In this document: piece after piece, positions 1 through 8,637 of the stretch
Layout of the letters: each line of letters starts with the position of its first letter
Position numbering within the stretch: the first letter of the stretch is position 1
DNA from: Aeromonas allosaccharophila
GTDB lineage: Bacteria; Pseudomonadota; Gammaproteobacteria; Enterobacterales; Aeromonadaceae
Length of the DNA stretch: 55,314 bases
Assembly (NCBI RefSeq): GCF_000819685.1
Contig: NZ_CDBR01000089.1
Span: 1-55,314 of the forward strand
Direction: 5' to 3'
Translations under genes and position numbers: made by a program
The notes under the pieces: model-generated
The model's database searches: none
What the model saw: only the letters and a program-made list of their open reading frames with translations
Told to the model about the DNA's origin: nothing

Positions 1-345
1 ACAGCGTCGCGCTGCCTGGCGGACGGTCAGCCCTTCGATGAGGGCTTGCGCGTAGTCTTCCCAGCACTGGGCTTTGCGTAACCGGGCCAAAGGCGTTTTG
101 GTCAGAACGGTGCTGGTGCGCAGACACAGTTTGCAACGGTAGCGGCGCAGCCCCCGACTCCATCCCCAAGGCGCCATCTGGGCGACATCAGCCTGACAAT
201 GTGGGCAGCCACTGCATGCCGGTAACTGAGTATTGAGCGAAGTAATGGTGTGGGGTGCAGTGAGTTCCTGCTGAGCAACACGGCGCTGGCGCAGTGTTAA
301 CTGGGGAAAGAGGGACAACAGGTGTTGAAAGGCTGGGGTATCCAT
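1..345 (-). CDS. IS1595-family transposase, N-terminal part
   Basis: Open reading frame starting with ATG at 345 and still open at the window edge, about 115 codons visible. It contains an N-terminal zinc-ribbon with paired cysteines (CSGCPHC and CKLC) and a following helix-turn-helix segment ([11 protein letters not shown]), as in IS1595 transposases. The DDE catalytic part lies outside the window. No stop or frameshift is visible, so this is the best preserved N-terminus of the three copies; the copy at 34030 is scrambled in the same stretch. Confidence 0.85.
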   Translation of the reverse strand, partial: MDTPAFQHLLSLFPQLTLRQRRVAQQELTAPHTITSLNTQLPACSGCPHCQADVAQMAPWGWSRGLRRYRCKLCLRTSTVLTKTPLARLRKAQCWEDYAQALIEGLTVRQAARRC

Positions 346-412
346 GATGGTAGACCTCAAGGTGATGGCCTACTTCAAGCTTAGCCTTTCAACACGTAAT
401 TAGGACAGCGCC
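1..412 (-). mobile_element. IS1595-family element, 5' part (runs off window edge)
   Basis: The 5' end of an insertion sequence that recurs at 33981-34985 and 54140-54713. The outer end lies at 412, where positions 390-412 form a 23-bp terminal inverted repeat, read on the minus strand as GGCGCTGTCCTAATTACGTG plus TTG. The partner repeat at the 3' ends of the other copies starts GGCTATGTCCCAATTACGTG. The transposase type places it in the IS1595 (ISXO2-like) family. The element abuts TAATAAAA, which is the T-tract of the gfcD terminator on the minus strand. Confidence 0.85.
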
Positions 413-447
413 TAATAAAAGGGGGAGCAGTTTACAACTGCTCGCCC
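413..447 (-). terminator. Rho-independent terminator of the gfc operon
   Basis: Hairpin with stem GAGCAGTT/AACTGCTC (425-443) extended by GGG/CCC (421-423, 445-447). On the minus strand it is followed by TTTTATTA (420-413). It lies 38 bp beyond the gfcD stop and directly touches the IS1595 end at 412. Confidence 0.8.
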
Positions 448-485
448 TGTTTGATGAAAAAAGATTAGCTCTATGCAACTTTTTA

Positions 486-2561
486 TTACTGCAACTCAGT
501 CAAGCCGTAAAGACCATTCTTGCGGCTCAACATCTGGCCTCCATCCCGTGTCAAAGGAACCCATCCAATGCTTCCTTTCGCGGTTGTTGGCTTGAGCAAC
601 ATCAAATCAAACGGTATCGTGACATAAATTCCTTTGGTAAAGCTACCTTCACCATACTCGTCTGCAGAAACATTGGTAAATGTTGCATACCCCCCCAAGA
701 CAACACCCGAATCAAACCGTTTTGAGAAGTCGAATGTAGCGCCTTTATCACCAGCCAAATACTGACCTACGGAGACTTTAGCGGTGACATTACTCATGAA
801 TGGTAACTGCCAATATGCAGTAACATGTCCGGTCATCACATCGTAATCAGCCATTTTCAGGGTGTTGTTCCAGTCTCGCTGTTTCACCCAGTTTGCATCA
901 ACACCAATAGCCCAAGTCTTACCATATGGACGATAAAGCACCTCACTCCCGACCCCGGCATACATCATCTCCAAATATCCACCATAAGCTTGCCCGTACC
1001 AATCTTGAGCAAGTAGTTGCATATGGGTTAACTGCAAGTTGTTGAGTAATACATTAGAAGAATCGACATACTCACGAATCCACGTCCGAACCCGTGGTAA
1101 GGCAGCGCCATCTGGAGGAGGAGCTTTATAATTGAACTCATCGTAGTTATTAACCAGATTAACAAACAGCGTACTTTGCAAACTGTTGTTTTCATTTATA
1201 CGCCAATCAGCATTTGCATTAATGCCTAACTGATACATATAGAAAGACTCAGCACCACCAAATGATTGCGTTAGGTCTGGGTCAAAAGAGTATGAAAATG
1301 ACTTGCGCTCAGATGAGTAGATAGATTCTCCCTGAATTTTTCCTGCAGCCTGAACCATCGATTTTTCATGTTGTTCTTCTCCCAACACCTGTACCACATT
1401 GGCACGACGAACAGATGGGAGATCGATGCGGGTTTCTTGCAACTGGAAGTTCGCCTTACGTTCAACAACATTCAGCTCATCGACCGTACCCGGCAAATAA
1501 TTTGCGGCTAACAAAGAGGTTCTCTTCATCGCCTCACTCTCATCGCGATACTTGCTCTGCGTGCCGATGACAGTCACAGAATTGGTGGTTGTGTAAAATT
1601 CTGTATCCTGCCAACCAGCATTCTCTTTCAAATCGTCAGTTAGCGCCTTCCACTTCACATCCGTCATAGTGGCTGGAACTTGGTCAGGCTGATAAATGGG
1701 TCTCGGCTGATCAATATGAGCGGGTTTCATATCATTAAAGTTAGTCCGAAAAGTCACCCCCCACATCAAGGTGTTTCCTCTCTGCCAGCTTAGATGGCTA
1801 TCCATATTCTCGAAAACTCGGTACACAGCCCCGACATTCCAAGGTGAATCTTGATAAAGATGGCCAGCGAACTCCTTGCTATAATCATTGCCATCATATT
1901 CCAGCTTCAACCTGAGTGGCTGCCATGGTGTTTGATACTCAACACCGCCAAAGAGTGCTGCTGGCCCATGAAACAAGCTATCAAACTCAAACTTACCACC
2001 ATTACCAGAGAAGCTATTATTTCTTTGACACCAGCTATCTTTATACTCACAAAATGGGTTTTTAATATTATCACTTTCGGCCATATTTCCCCAGCCGATA
2101 CCGATAGTAAAATCAAAAGGGCCATAGCGTTTGCTAGCCGTCACAAATTCACTATCAAAGAGACCAGTCCCCATTAGATCTCTAAAGCCCAGTGACACCT
2201 GTGGCAGATAGTTGGATTCTTGCCAAAGGCGGAACTTGAAATCCATCCCTTTATCTTTATAAGTTTGATCACCACTAAAATCTTCGTAGGGACTGTACTT
2301 TTTTGTTCTTACATCGGTATATCTCAGTGTTGCTTCAAACCAGTCAAATGGCTGCGCAGAGATAGACCATCGACGATATTGGTCATTATCAACATAGTTG
2401 GCACTGAACTCACCTGTTTTAGCCATTCGTGCGGTAGGCATTTGAAGCAAACCCACACCACCGAAATCACCTTGTGAAGGACCATAAGGATCAATAACAG
2501 ACTCTGCAGCACAAACAGTTCCTGAAACAAAGATCGCAATATATTTCAATTTAGGCAGCAT
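486..2561 (-). CDS. gfcD: GfcD/YjbH-family outer-membrane polysaccharide protein
   Basis: 691-residue protein of the YjbH family (E. coli GfcD/YmcA, YjbH; Vibrio Wbf homologues), which are predicted outer-membrane beta-barrel proteins tied to capsule or exopolysaccharide secretion. A signal peptide ends near residues 18-20 (VCAAE). The early glycine-rich segment GDFGGVGLLQMPTARM and the many alternating aromatic and polar strands fit a barrel. The start codon overlaps the gfcC stop (TAATG), so the two are translationally coupled. It is the last gene of the export operon and is followed by a terminator. Exact function in the family is not established; family assignment is confident. Confidence 0.88.
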   Translation of the reverse strand: MLPKLKYIAIFVSGTVCAAESVIDPYGPSQGDFGGVGLLQMPTARMAKTGEFSANYVDNDQYRRWSISAQPFDWFEATLRYTDVRTKKYSPYEDFSGDQTYKDKGMDFKFRLWQESNYLPQVSLGFRDLMGTGLFDSEFVTASKRYGPFDFTIGIGWGNMAESDNIKNPFCEYKDSWCQRNNSFSGNGGKFEFDSLFHGPAALFGGVEYQTPWQPLRLKLEYDGNDYSKEFAGHLYQDSPWNVGAVYRVFENMDSHLSWQRGNTLMWGVTFRTNFNDMKPAHIDQPRPIYQPDQVPATMTDVKWKALTDDLKENAGWQDTEFYTTTNSVTVIGTQSKYRDESEAMKRTSLLAANYLPGTVDELNVVERKANFQLQETRIDLPSVRRANVVQVLGEEQHEKSMVQAAGKIQGESIYSSERKSFSYSFDPDLTQSFGGAESFYMYQLGINANADWRINENNSLQSTLFVNLVNNYDEFNYKAPPPDGAALPRVRTWIREYVDSSNVLLNNLQLTHMQLLAQDWYGQAYGGYLEMMYAGVGSEVLYRPYGKTWAIGVDANWVKQRDWNNTLKMADYDVMTGHVTAYWQLPFMSNVTAKVSVGQYLAGDKGATFDFSKRFDSGVVLGGYATFTNVSADEYGEGSFTKGIYVTIPFDLMLLKPTTAKGSIGWVPLTRDGGQMLSRKNGLYGLTELQ

Positions 2562-3307
2562 TATTCTGGTACTCGATTAGCAAGCAGACTGGCAATACGA
2601 ATATTGATATCTTTATATTGCTCTGGAAGGATTTGGGGATCAAAACCGACAAAGAGCGTAGCACCCGCCATAGGTTCACGATGCAGTTTGTTCCAATTCG
2701 CAACAGGAACCTGGCTGATAGAACCGTCAGGCTGGATCAGAAATGCTTCATACTGCGCAGCGCCAGCCAACAAGCGGTAATCCTGCCAATAGCTTGCCAA
2801 ACTGGCACCAGGCTGAAGTGGCTGTTTACTGCGACCGTTAATCAGTCCCACGAAGTAGATAAAATCGGGCCTTGAAGCAAGGAAAAGGGTGTACTGCCCT
2901 TTTAATAGTGGATTACCATGCGGGTCAATTCTGGACTTGGCAGGATCTAATGCGATTGACAAACGGCCACTGACAGGAACTTTGTCCAGCTCTTGTAGTA
3001 ACTGTTGCGTTGACTGGATCAATGAACCTTTGTCACCTGCTCGCATCCAAAGTACTTGAAGTGCTTTAATATCCTTGAGCAATTGCTCTTTAGTCATCTG
3101 AAATTCCGCTATGGTCTTTTCATTCGCAATTTGTGCAGTACGCCAATAGATATCATCTGGTAATTGAACATTAAATAACAGGTCTGCAAGTCTGGCACCA
3201 TCATGCAACTCAATCTTCGCTGTTGCATGACGCTCAAAAATCACGTTTACATCAGCTTGAGCCAAAGCAAAAAATGGTATGAGACCGATCGTCAGGTATC
3301 TTTTCAT
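2561..3307 (-). CDS. gfcC: GfcC-family periplasmic capsule protein
   Basis: 248-residue protein with an N-terminal signal peptide (MKRYLTIGLIPFFALAQA), matching GfcC/YmcB and YjbG-type proteins, which are periplasmic accessory proteins of group 4 capsule export with SLBB-like ubiquitin folds. The start overlaps the gfcB stop by 4 nt (ATGA), and its own stop overlaps the gfcD start. It lies within the conserved order gfcA-B-C-D, which is the main support beyond sequence resemblance. Confidence 0.85.
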   Translation of the reverse strand: MKRYLTIGLIPFFALAQADVNVIFERHATAKIELHDGARLADLLFNVQLPDDIYWRTAQIANEKTIAEFQMTKEQLLKDIKALQVLWMRAGDKGSLIQSTQQLLQELDKVPVSGRLSIALDPAKSRIDPHGNPLLKGQYTLFLASRPDFIYFVGLINGRSKQPLQPGASLASYWQDYRLLAGAAQYEAFLIQPDGSISQVPVANWNKLHREPMAGATLFVGFDPQILPEQYKDINIRIASLLANRVPE

Positions 3308-3975
3308 AATGCGTACGGCTTTAATATTGTCATTTCAATCACCGGTAATTCCGGCCCCAATTGCTGCTGGCTTTTTAATACTCTGCTCGTACTAGGCTCA
3401 AACCAATAGTAGTTATGCCAAGAGTTCTGGTCATGTCCGACACTGACCAACTCATCAATCAACATAACATCATGTGTTTTATCAAGGATTAACAACTTTT
3501 CTGGAACAGCAGATATAAACTTAGCCCGCATGTCATATCCACTCAGATAATCCTTTTCCCATTCGGCAGTATACTGCCAAGACATAGCATCCAGGTTCAA
3601 AGATATATCGGGTACATTTACCATTTTTTTCAATGGATCAGGCCAGGATGATGCCACTAAATAGAGATCATTTTCCAAACCCACCGTCTTGTGTAGCCGA
3701 CCTGATTTGGTAACAAAAAGCTTATTATCAGAGCTCACCCAGCTCAATGAACCATCAGGGTCTGCAAACGCAAGCACAACCAATGCCTGTGGATTATCAC
3801 CCACTCGCAGATAGGCGCTCGCATAAGGTAATTCACGTATTTTTTCAGTCGTAACCTCCACATCATCCGTTCCCAAAAGGGCATAGCGGAGGGTTGCATA
3901 GGTATCTAAACTGGTGGCGGAACAACCACTCAAGAGTAACAATCCCAAAGGTATAAACAAACGAAGAGAAAACAT
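3304..3975 (-). CDS. gfcB: GfcB/YjbF-family lipoprotein
   Basis: 223-residue lipoprotein of the GfcB/YmcC (YjbF) family, expected in the outer membrane as part of the group-4-capsule secretion set. The start at 3975 (MFSLRLFIPLGLLLLSGC) gives a proper lipoprotein signal with lipobox LSGC and lipidated Cys18. An upstream in-frame ATG at 4035 would add 20 residues with no signal logic and was not chosen. It follows gfcA across a strong terminator-like hairpin, so it is probably expressed at a lower level than gfcA. The 4-nt overlap with gfcC suggests coupling. Confidence 0.86.
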   Translation of the reverse strand: MFSLRLFIPLGLLLLSGCSATSLDTYATLRYALLGTDDVEVTTEKIRELPYASAYLRVGDNPQALVVLAFADPDGSLSWVSSDNKLFVTKSGRLHKTVGLENDLYLVASSWPDPLKKMVNVPDISLNLDAMSWQYTAEWEKDYLSGYDMRAKFISAVPEKLLILDKTHDVMLIDELVSVGHDQNSWHNYYWFEPSTSRVLKSQQQLGPELPVIEMTILKPYAL

Positions 3976-4020
3976 AGATGGGTCACTCAGTGGAATTGGA
4001 AAATGATTGCAAAGTGACAA

Positions 4021-4050
4021 AAATAAGGCTGCCAATGTGGCAGCCTTATT
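4021..4050 (-). terminator. Terminator/attenuator between gfcA and gfcB
   Basis: Perfect 12-bp stem AATAAGGCTGCC/GGCAGCCTTATT with a 5-nt loop (4022-4050), followed on the minus strand by TTTTTGT. It lies just after the gfcA stop and before gfcB, in mid-operon. It probably terminates part of the transcription so that the small GfcA is made in excess over GfcBCD. Confidence 0.8.
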
Positions 4051-4065
4051 ACAATATCGAATAAC

Positions 4066-4317
4066 TTACTTGGTAGCAGTAGTTGTGTTAGTGCTGGTAC
4101 TGGTGGAGTCGTCATTTGCGTTAGAAATAACAACCGCCGCCAGTGCAGCAGCACCAACGCCAACAGCAACTGCGGCAGTGGTACCAATAGCAGCGCCAGT
4201 GGCAGCAGCGCCGCCAGCAGCACCACCGGTGCTAGCAGCAGCAGCTACTTCTTCAGCTGCAAATGCATTTGAAGAGAGAACCAACAATGCAGCCAGAGTC
4301 AATGCGGATTTTTTCAT
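4066..4317 (-). CDS. gfcA: GfcA/YmcD-like small Thr-rich secreted protein
   Basis: 83-residue protein with a clear signal peptide (cleavage after SSNAFA), an Ala/Gly-rich hydrophobic middle (residues 27-63) and a Thr/Ser/Asn-rich tail ending DDSTSTSTNTTTATK. This is the layout of E. coli GfcA (YmcD), the first small gene of the group 4 capsule operon, whose role is unknown. The ribosome site AAGGAAACGAGTA precedes ATG 4317. Its position upstream of gfcB supports the call. Confidence 0.8.
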   Translation of the reverse strand: MKKSALTLAALLVLSSNAFAAEEVAAAASTGGAAGGAAATGAAIGTTAAVAVGVGAAALAAVVISNANDDSTSTSTNTTTATK

Positions 4318-4411
4318 TACTCGTTTCCTTAGTTTAAAAATGACTTAAAGTAATAACAGGATATCGTGAAACAGACCAATAAACCAGAATAAGCCGCTCA
4401 GAAGAGCCTTC

Positions 4412-5380
4412 TCATCTGGCGTTACGAAGTGGACGCCCCATAGCATGGCGTACCAGCACGATCATAATACCTAACATGCCCCCAAGCAAAGTCCCTAATA
4501 CTGCGATCAATGCCCGTTTGGGTTTCGCTTTTTCTTCAGCAACCACAGCAGGATCAAGGGTTTTAAACACGTACTCTTGATTCACTTCGGTTAACATCAA
4601 GGTTTTGGTCTGATCCTCGATCAGTTGGTAGAACACCTTCTGCATATCTGCAACTGGGGTTTTCTCAAGCTGTGCTTTGAGATAGGTAATGTTACGTGTC
4701 GCATCGGTTTGATCACGCAATTTCATGGCCTCATTGAGATCGGCCACCAACCAGTCAACCCACTGCTTGGCAGACTCCGGAGAGTAGTACTCCACCGCCA
4801 CCGTCACCAACCCTGATTTTGTATCCTGACTGATACTGGCAAGTGCGCGAAATGCCTTAACCAGCTCCCAGTCGGTTGGTTCAACCGACTTGCCAGGTGG
4901 CACCTCACGCACCCACTTTTTGGTGTCGACATCGTAGATCTTTTTATCAACAAGTAACTCACCGGTCACCTTGTCAGCTTTCATAACAGCCAACAATGGC
5001 ACTTCCAACTGATGCTGGCGAATAAAATGACTTAAAAATTGACGGGATTTCCCAATCTCGACTGCAATCGCTGTCTTGTCCGAACCACCGCCACTAAGAT
5101 TTATGCCAGCCAAGCTGGCCAGACCACCAAACTGGGCAGCCATGGCGGCAAGTCCCCCTCCTTGCTGATCAGCAGACGGTGCGAGCAAGGCTTCCGAGCG
5201 ATAAATATTTGGCAATGATATTGCTATCATGACAGCTATCACCGCCCCCACCAAGGTACTGGCGACTATCCACCACTTACCACGCCACAGCGCTGCGAAC
5301 AACTCACGTAAATCGATTTCATCTTCGCTCTCCCCATTCATTACCAATGGCAAGGGAGGGTGTTCTTTTAGTTGTGTCAT
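4412..5380 (-). CDS. wzz: Wzz-type polysaccharide chain length determinant
   Basis: 322-residue polysaccharide co-polymerase. It has a cytoplasmic N-terminus with EIDLRELFAALWRGKWW, a first membrane segment at about residues 33-57, a large periplasmic region, and a C-terminal membrane segment (PKRALIAVLGTLLGGMLGIM) preceded by the proline-containing motif of the family. There is no C-terminal kinase domain, so it is a Wzz (PCP-1) rather than a Wzc. It sets the modal length of Wzy-polymerised O-antigen or capsule. It lies directly downstream of the Wza-like gene, the order seen in Vibrio otnA-otnB loci. Relatively low conservation leaves open which polymer it serves. Confidence 0.88.
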   Translation of the reverse strand: MTQLKEHPPLPLVMNGESEDEIDLRELFAALWRGKWWIVASTLVGAVIAVMIAISLPNIYRSEALLAPSADQQGGGLAAMAAQFGGLASLAGINLSGGGSDKTAIAVEIGKSRQFLSHFIRQHQLEVPLLAVMKADKVTGELLVDKKIYDVDTKKWVREVPPGKSVEPTDWELVKAFRALASISQDTKSGLVTVAVEYYSPESAKQWVDWLVADLNEAMKLRDQTDATRNITYLKAQLEKTPVADMQKVFYQLIEDQTKTLMLTEVNQEYVFKTLDPAVVAEEKAKPKRALIAVLGTLLGGMLGIMIVLVRHAMGRPLRNAR

Positions 5381-5400
5381 AACAAACCGAATCTCAAAAG

Positions 5401-5426
5401 AGTCAGGTAGTCTTCACTACCTGACT
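5401..5426. terminator. Intercistronic hairpin between wza-like gene and wzz
   Basis: Perfect 10-bp stem AGTCAGGTAG/CTACCTGACT with a 6-nt loop in the 73-bp gap. On the minus strand it is followed by CTTTTGAG, a weak T-tract. It may be a partial terminator or an mRNA-stabilising hairpin. Confidence 0.5.
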
Positions 5427-5453
5427 GAATAGGTTGTCAAATGAACGATGTCA

Positions 5454-8093
5454 TTACTTGATTGCACTCCATGCGACACCCAGTTGGTAGAGGATCTGAG
5501 TTGCAGAGGTCATGATGCTCAGGTTATCCAGATAATCAGAATCAACAGGTACCACGATGGTATCCCCCGGCTCCAGGCTCTTGCGACCACCAAACCAGCT
5601 ATCACCTGGCAGCATCACGCTACCATTAGCCTTGATCACGTAGATACGGTCGGTATCTGCCTGTTTCTTGGTTCCACCGGCACGGCTCAAGTAATCATTA
5701 ACGCTCAGGTTGCCATCGTAAACGTGGGAAGAGGGGAATTGCACCATACCCTGAATAGAGACCACATTTTGTAACGCAGGCACATAAAGCTTGTCACCAT
5801 CTTGCAGCATCACATCAGCCTGTTTGTCGCCAGACAAAATAGCCGGCATATCAATGGTCATGCGACCGACAGCCTTGCTGTTTTCCAGCTGATTGACCAC
5901 AGTCATCGCCTCGGCTGGCGAGCTGGTGTAGTTGGCGATACTGGATTGACGACGCAGGGTCATCGTCGCGATCTCTTGCTTGAGTTCATCACGTAGTAAC
6001 TCGATGCGTTCTTCCTCCTGCTTGCGCAGCGCCTCACGAGCAAAAACTGTACCATTCGGGTTAGCATAAGCAGTGATCCCCCCCACTCTCTGGATCAACT
6101 CCTGCAGGCTTTCACCACGACGGACCGTATAAGTACCCGGATACTTCACCTCGCCAAATACCTGTACGGTAGCTTCTTCACGCCATTGCGGATGCGGCAA
6201 CACATTTAGGCTGTCTTTTGATTGCACCAACGGCGAACCAGTTACCCGATTTGCAGTTGCCAAATCCAGACGCTGATTTTCAATTGCAATATCGTTCCCT
6301 CGCTCACTCACACGAGATAACTCAATCACATTCGCCTGTTCGTTAAACCCGCCCGCGGCCATGATTAAATCATGGGTACGACTATAAGACGTCAAGGGAT
6401 AGACCCCGGGATATTTAACCTCACCGCGAACTTCAGCAATCTGTACCGGTTTACCTTGTGCTGCTTGTGCTTTTAAACGCTCAATAACCGGAGCGAGCAA
6501 AGCTTGGCGAGAGGCACCAACCATCGCCTCAGTCTTGGTCGTGTTAGACACACTAGCCAAAGTCATCTTATCTTCTTTAGCCAGCTGGGCACGCCTAACA
6601 TCGGCACCAGTACTGGTATCTACCGCATTGGCTTGCTGCTCAATGCGTTGGTTAGCCTGATTGTCAATACTTGTCGAAGAGCTCTGAGAACTCGCCAGCT
6701 GCTTCAGTCGGTCGGTCGCGTCATTGCTAAAAATAAGCACCTGATCTCGCGGTTGCAAACGAATGTCATCTTCCCCGCCCGGCATTTGCAACGCACGGCC
6801 CAGATTGAATTGCAATACCTCGATATTACGTTGGGCATCCACCTCACGTACAACCAGGGCATAATTCAAGTCAGTGACCGATGTCAGATCGCGGTCGGCA
6901 CTTTGCAACACACGACTGATCCGTATTCCTGGCTGAAAACTGAAGACGCCTTCACGAACCACGGCACCTTTTACCACGATCGCTTGGCTATATTCAGTGC
7001 TGCTCGGCTTGACAGTGACTTTGTCACCATCACGCACGACAAACTGACGATCATGCTGATTTGACAAGTTCAGGTTAAATACCCGCATCCCGGTTTCACC
7101 ATAACGGGTCACCGAAACCTCTTTGAGTGCAGCAGCCTTCATGCCGCCCGCCAACCCAAGCACATTAACCAAGGCTGCTGGGCCACTCAATTCATAAATA
7201 GCAGGGCGTTTAACCAAACCATCGATACTCACTTCACTGCCTTTAGCAGGGATGAACACTGTGTCGCCGGAACGCAAACGAATATCCTGACTGGTATCCC
7301 CCCATACCAACATCTTGTAGAGGTCTACATCAATCACTTTCTGCCCCGCACGCTTGACCTGGATCTTGCGCAGCGACCCTACCGTGTCGATACCACCCGC
7401 AGCCTGCAGAGCTTGGGTCACGGTAGCCATACCATTGACGTTATAGGCGCCGGGGCGATAGGCATCGCCCATCACAAACACCTGCATGGTGCGCAGGGCA
7501 CCGAAGCTGACAAACGCCTCGACCCCGATTTTTTGCTCTTTGATGCGGCTTTCAAGCTCGCTGCGCAGTTGCTGAAAGGTTTGGCCGCTGGCAGCAATCG
7601 GCCCCAGGGTCGGGAAGTCGATAAAGCCTTCGCGGCCAATCGGCAGGGTGTAGTTGGCATTCTCTTTGCCATAGAGCTGCACCCGGATCTCGTCACCAGG
7701 TCCCAACACATAATCATCGGCAACCGGCATATCAACCACTGGCACATCGGTGAGCGGCTCACCTGCAAACACGTTATAGCCAAAGGGTTGTAGCTCACCC
7801 TCTTGCGCCACACCGGCCATTAACGGCCGCTGCGACGGCTGGCTGTAATCCACGTCACGCGGAGCCGCCACCGGCGCAGTATTGACTGGGGTCACACTAT
7901 TTATCGCCGATGAGGCACCCAACTGAGAGGGGTCAATACCATATTGTGCTGCCAATGCCTGCTGTTGGGCAGGGGACAACTGTTTAAATTTTGCCATCAT
8001 CTCTGGCGTGATTTGCGGCGCAGCCAGCACCGGCCACCCGAACAACGCCAGTGACAGCAGCCACCCCGATTGTTTCAATTTATTTACATTCAC
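5454..8093 (-). CDS. wza: Multi-SLBB Wza/OtnA-like polysaccharide exporter
   Basis: 879-residue outer-membrane polysaccharide export protein, much longer than enteric Wza (about 380). A signal peptide ends near residue 25 (PVLAAP). The Poly_export domain starts at about residue 127 (GPGDEIRV at 131-138). SLBB-type repeats follow, each with a G-x-V-x-x-P-G-x-Y pattern, near residues 210, 290, 375, 560, 650 and 790. The closest named family members are the long OtnA/WbfF proteins of Vibrio. The start is GTG 8093, with only a weak ribosome site. It is the first gene of the export operon. No Wzb/Wzc (Etp/Etk) phosphatase and kinase pair follows, unlike E. coli group 4 capsule loci. Confidence 0.87.
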   Translation of the reverse strand: MNVNKLKQSGWLLSLALFGWPVLAAPQITPEMMAKFKQLSPAQQQALAAQYGIDPSQLGASSAINSVTPVNTAPVAAPRDVDYSQPSQRPLMAGVAQEGELQPFGYNVFAGEPLTDVPVVDMPVADDYVLGPGDEIRVQLYGKENANYTLPIGREGFIDFPTLGPIAASGQTFQQLRSELESRIKEQKIGVEAFVSFGALRTMQVFVMGDAYRPGAYNVNGMATVTQALQAAGGIDTVGSLRKIQVKRAGQKVIDVDLYKMLVWGDTSQDIRLRSGDTVFIPAKGSEVSIDGLVKRPAIYELSGPAALVNVLGLAGGMKAAALKEVSVTRYGETGMRVFNLNLSNQHDRQFVVRDGDKVTVKPSSTEYSQAIVVKGAVVREGVFSFQPGIRISRVLQSADRDLTSVTDLNYALVVREVDAQRNIEVLQFNLGRALQMPGGEDDIRLQPRDQVLIFSNDATDRLKQLASSQSSSTSIDNQANQRIEQQANAVDTSTGADVRRAQLAKEDKMTLASVSNTTKTEAMVGASRQALLAPVIERLKAQAAQGKPVQIAEVRGEVKYPGVYPLTSYSRTHDLIMAAGGFNEQANVIELSRVSERGNDIAIENQRLDLATANRVTGSPLVQSKDSLNVLPHPQWREEATVQVFGEVKYPGTYTVRRGESLQELIQRVGGITAYANPNGTVFAREALRKQEEERIELLRDELKQEIATMTLRRQSSIANYTSSPAEAMTVVNQLENSKAVGRMTIDMPAILSGDKQADVMLQDGDKLYVPALQNVVSIQGMVQFPSSHVYDGNLSVNDYLSRAGGTKKQADTDRIYVIKANGSVMLPGDSWFGGRKSLEPGDTIVVPVDSDYLDNLSIMTSATQILYQLGVAWSAIK

Positions 8094-8332
8094 CCGTTAT
8101 CAACCCCAAAAAATGCCCCCCTATCCAATATGGGAGGCCAAAAAAATCACCAGCCTATTGTGCCATCCTGTGCCAATGGTTACCACTGAACTCAGCCACA
8201 GCAGCACAAAAATCGAATACGTTGCGCGCGCGATACTTAAGTCCTGAAACCTGAATGTTTAGCCTCTGCTATAACACATTTATCTGACAATATGAATCAT
8301 AGGAGGTAATTGAGTATGGTCGTGCGAAAAAT

Positions 8333-8356
8333 AAGCTCAAGCTCAAGCTCAAGCTC
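8333..8356. repeat. Hexamer tandem repeat (AAGCTC)4
   Basis: Four perfect copies of AAGCTC followed by a partial AAG. It lies 240-263 bp upstream of the wza-like start and 56 bp from the larger hexamer array. No coding frame is supported here. Confidence 0.9.
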
Positions 8357-8412
8357 AAGATATAATTGACCTCTAGAAAATATTAAAAAGCAACACCACT
8401 CCCAATGCTAAT

Positions 8413-8526
8413 ACCAATACCAATACCAATACCAATACCAATACCAATACCAATACCAATACCAATACCAATACCAATACCAATACCAATACCAATACCA
8501 ATACCAATACCAATACCAATACCAAT
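8413..8526. repeat. Hexamer microsatellite (ACCAAT)19
   Basis: Nineteen uninterrupted copies of ACCAAT, bordered on both sides by the related CCAATGCTAA. The repeat keeps every frame open, producing artefactual poly-(Pro-Ile) and poly-(Leu-Val) reading frames that are not genes. It lies in the non-coding stretch between the decayed glycosyltransferase and the export operon, 320-433 bp upstream of the wza-like start. Copy number is likely to vary between isolates by slipped-strand mispairing. Confidence 0.97.
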
Positions 8527-8637
8527 GCTAACCGGCCTCGCAACTTACTTCTTAATTCCCCAACGTGCCATAACAGATACAAGTTGCCCATATACCCATT
8601 ATTTATGGCAAAATCTAAATACAGCTGCACTCTACAA

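Noticed and set aside
4007..4348. Plus-strand frame opposite gfcA
   Set aside because: Ala/Val-rich mirror of the repetitive GfcA codons; gfcA has the signal peptide and ribosome site.
8413..8526. CRISPR-like array
   Set aside because: The unit is a 6-bp microsatellite without spacers, and no cas gene is present.
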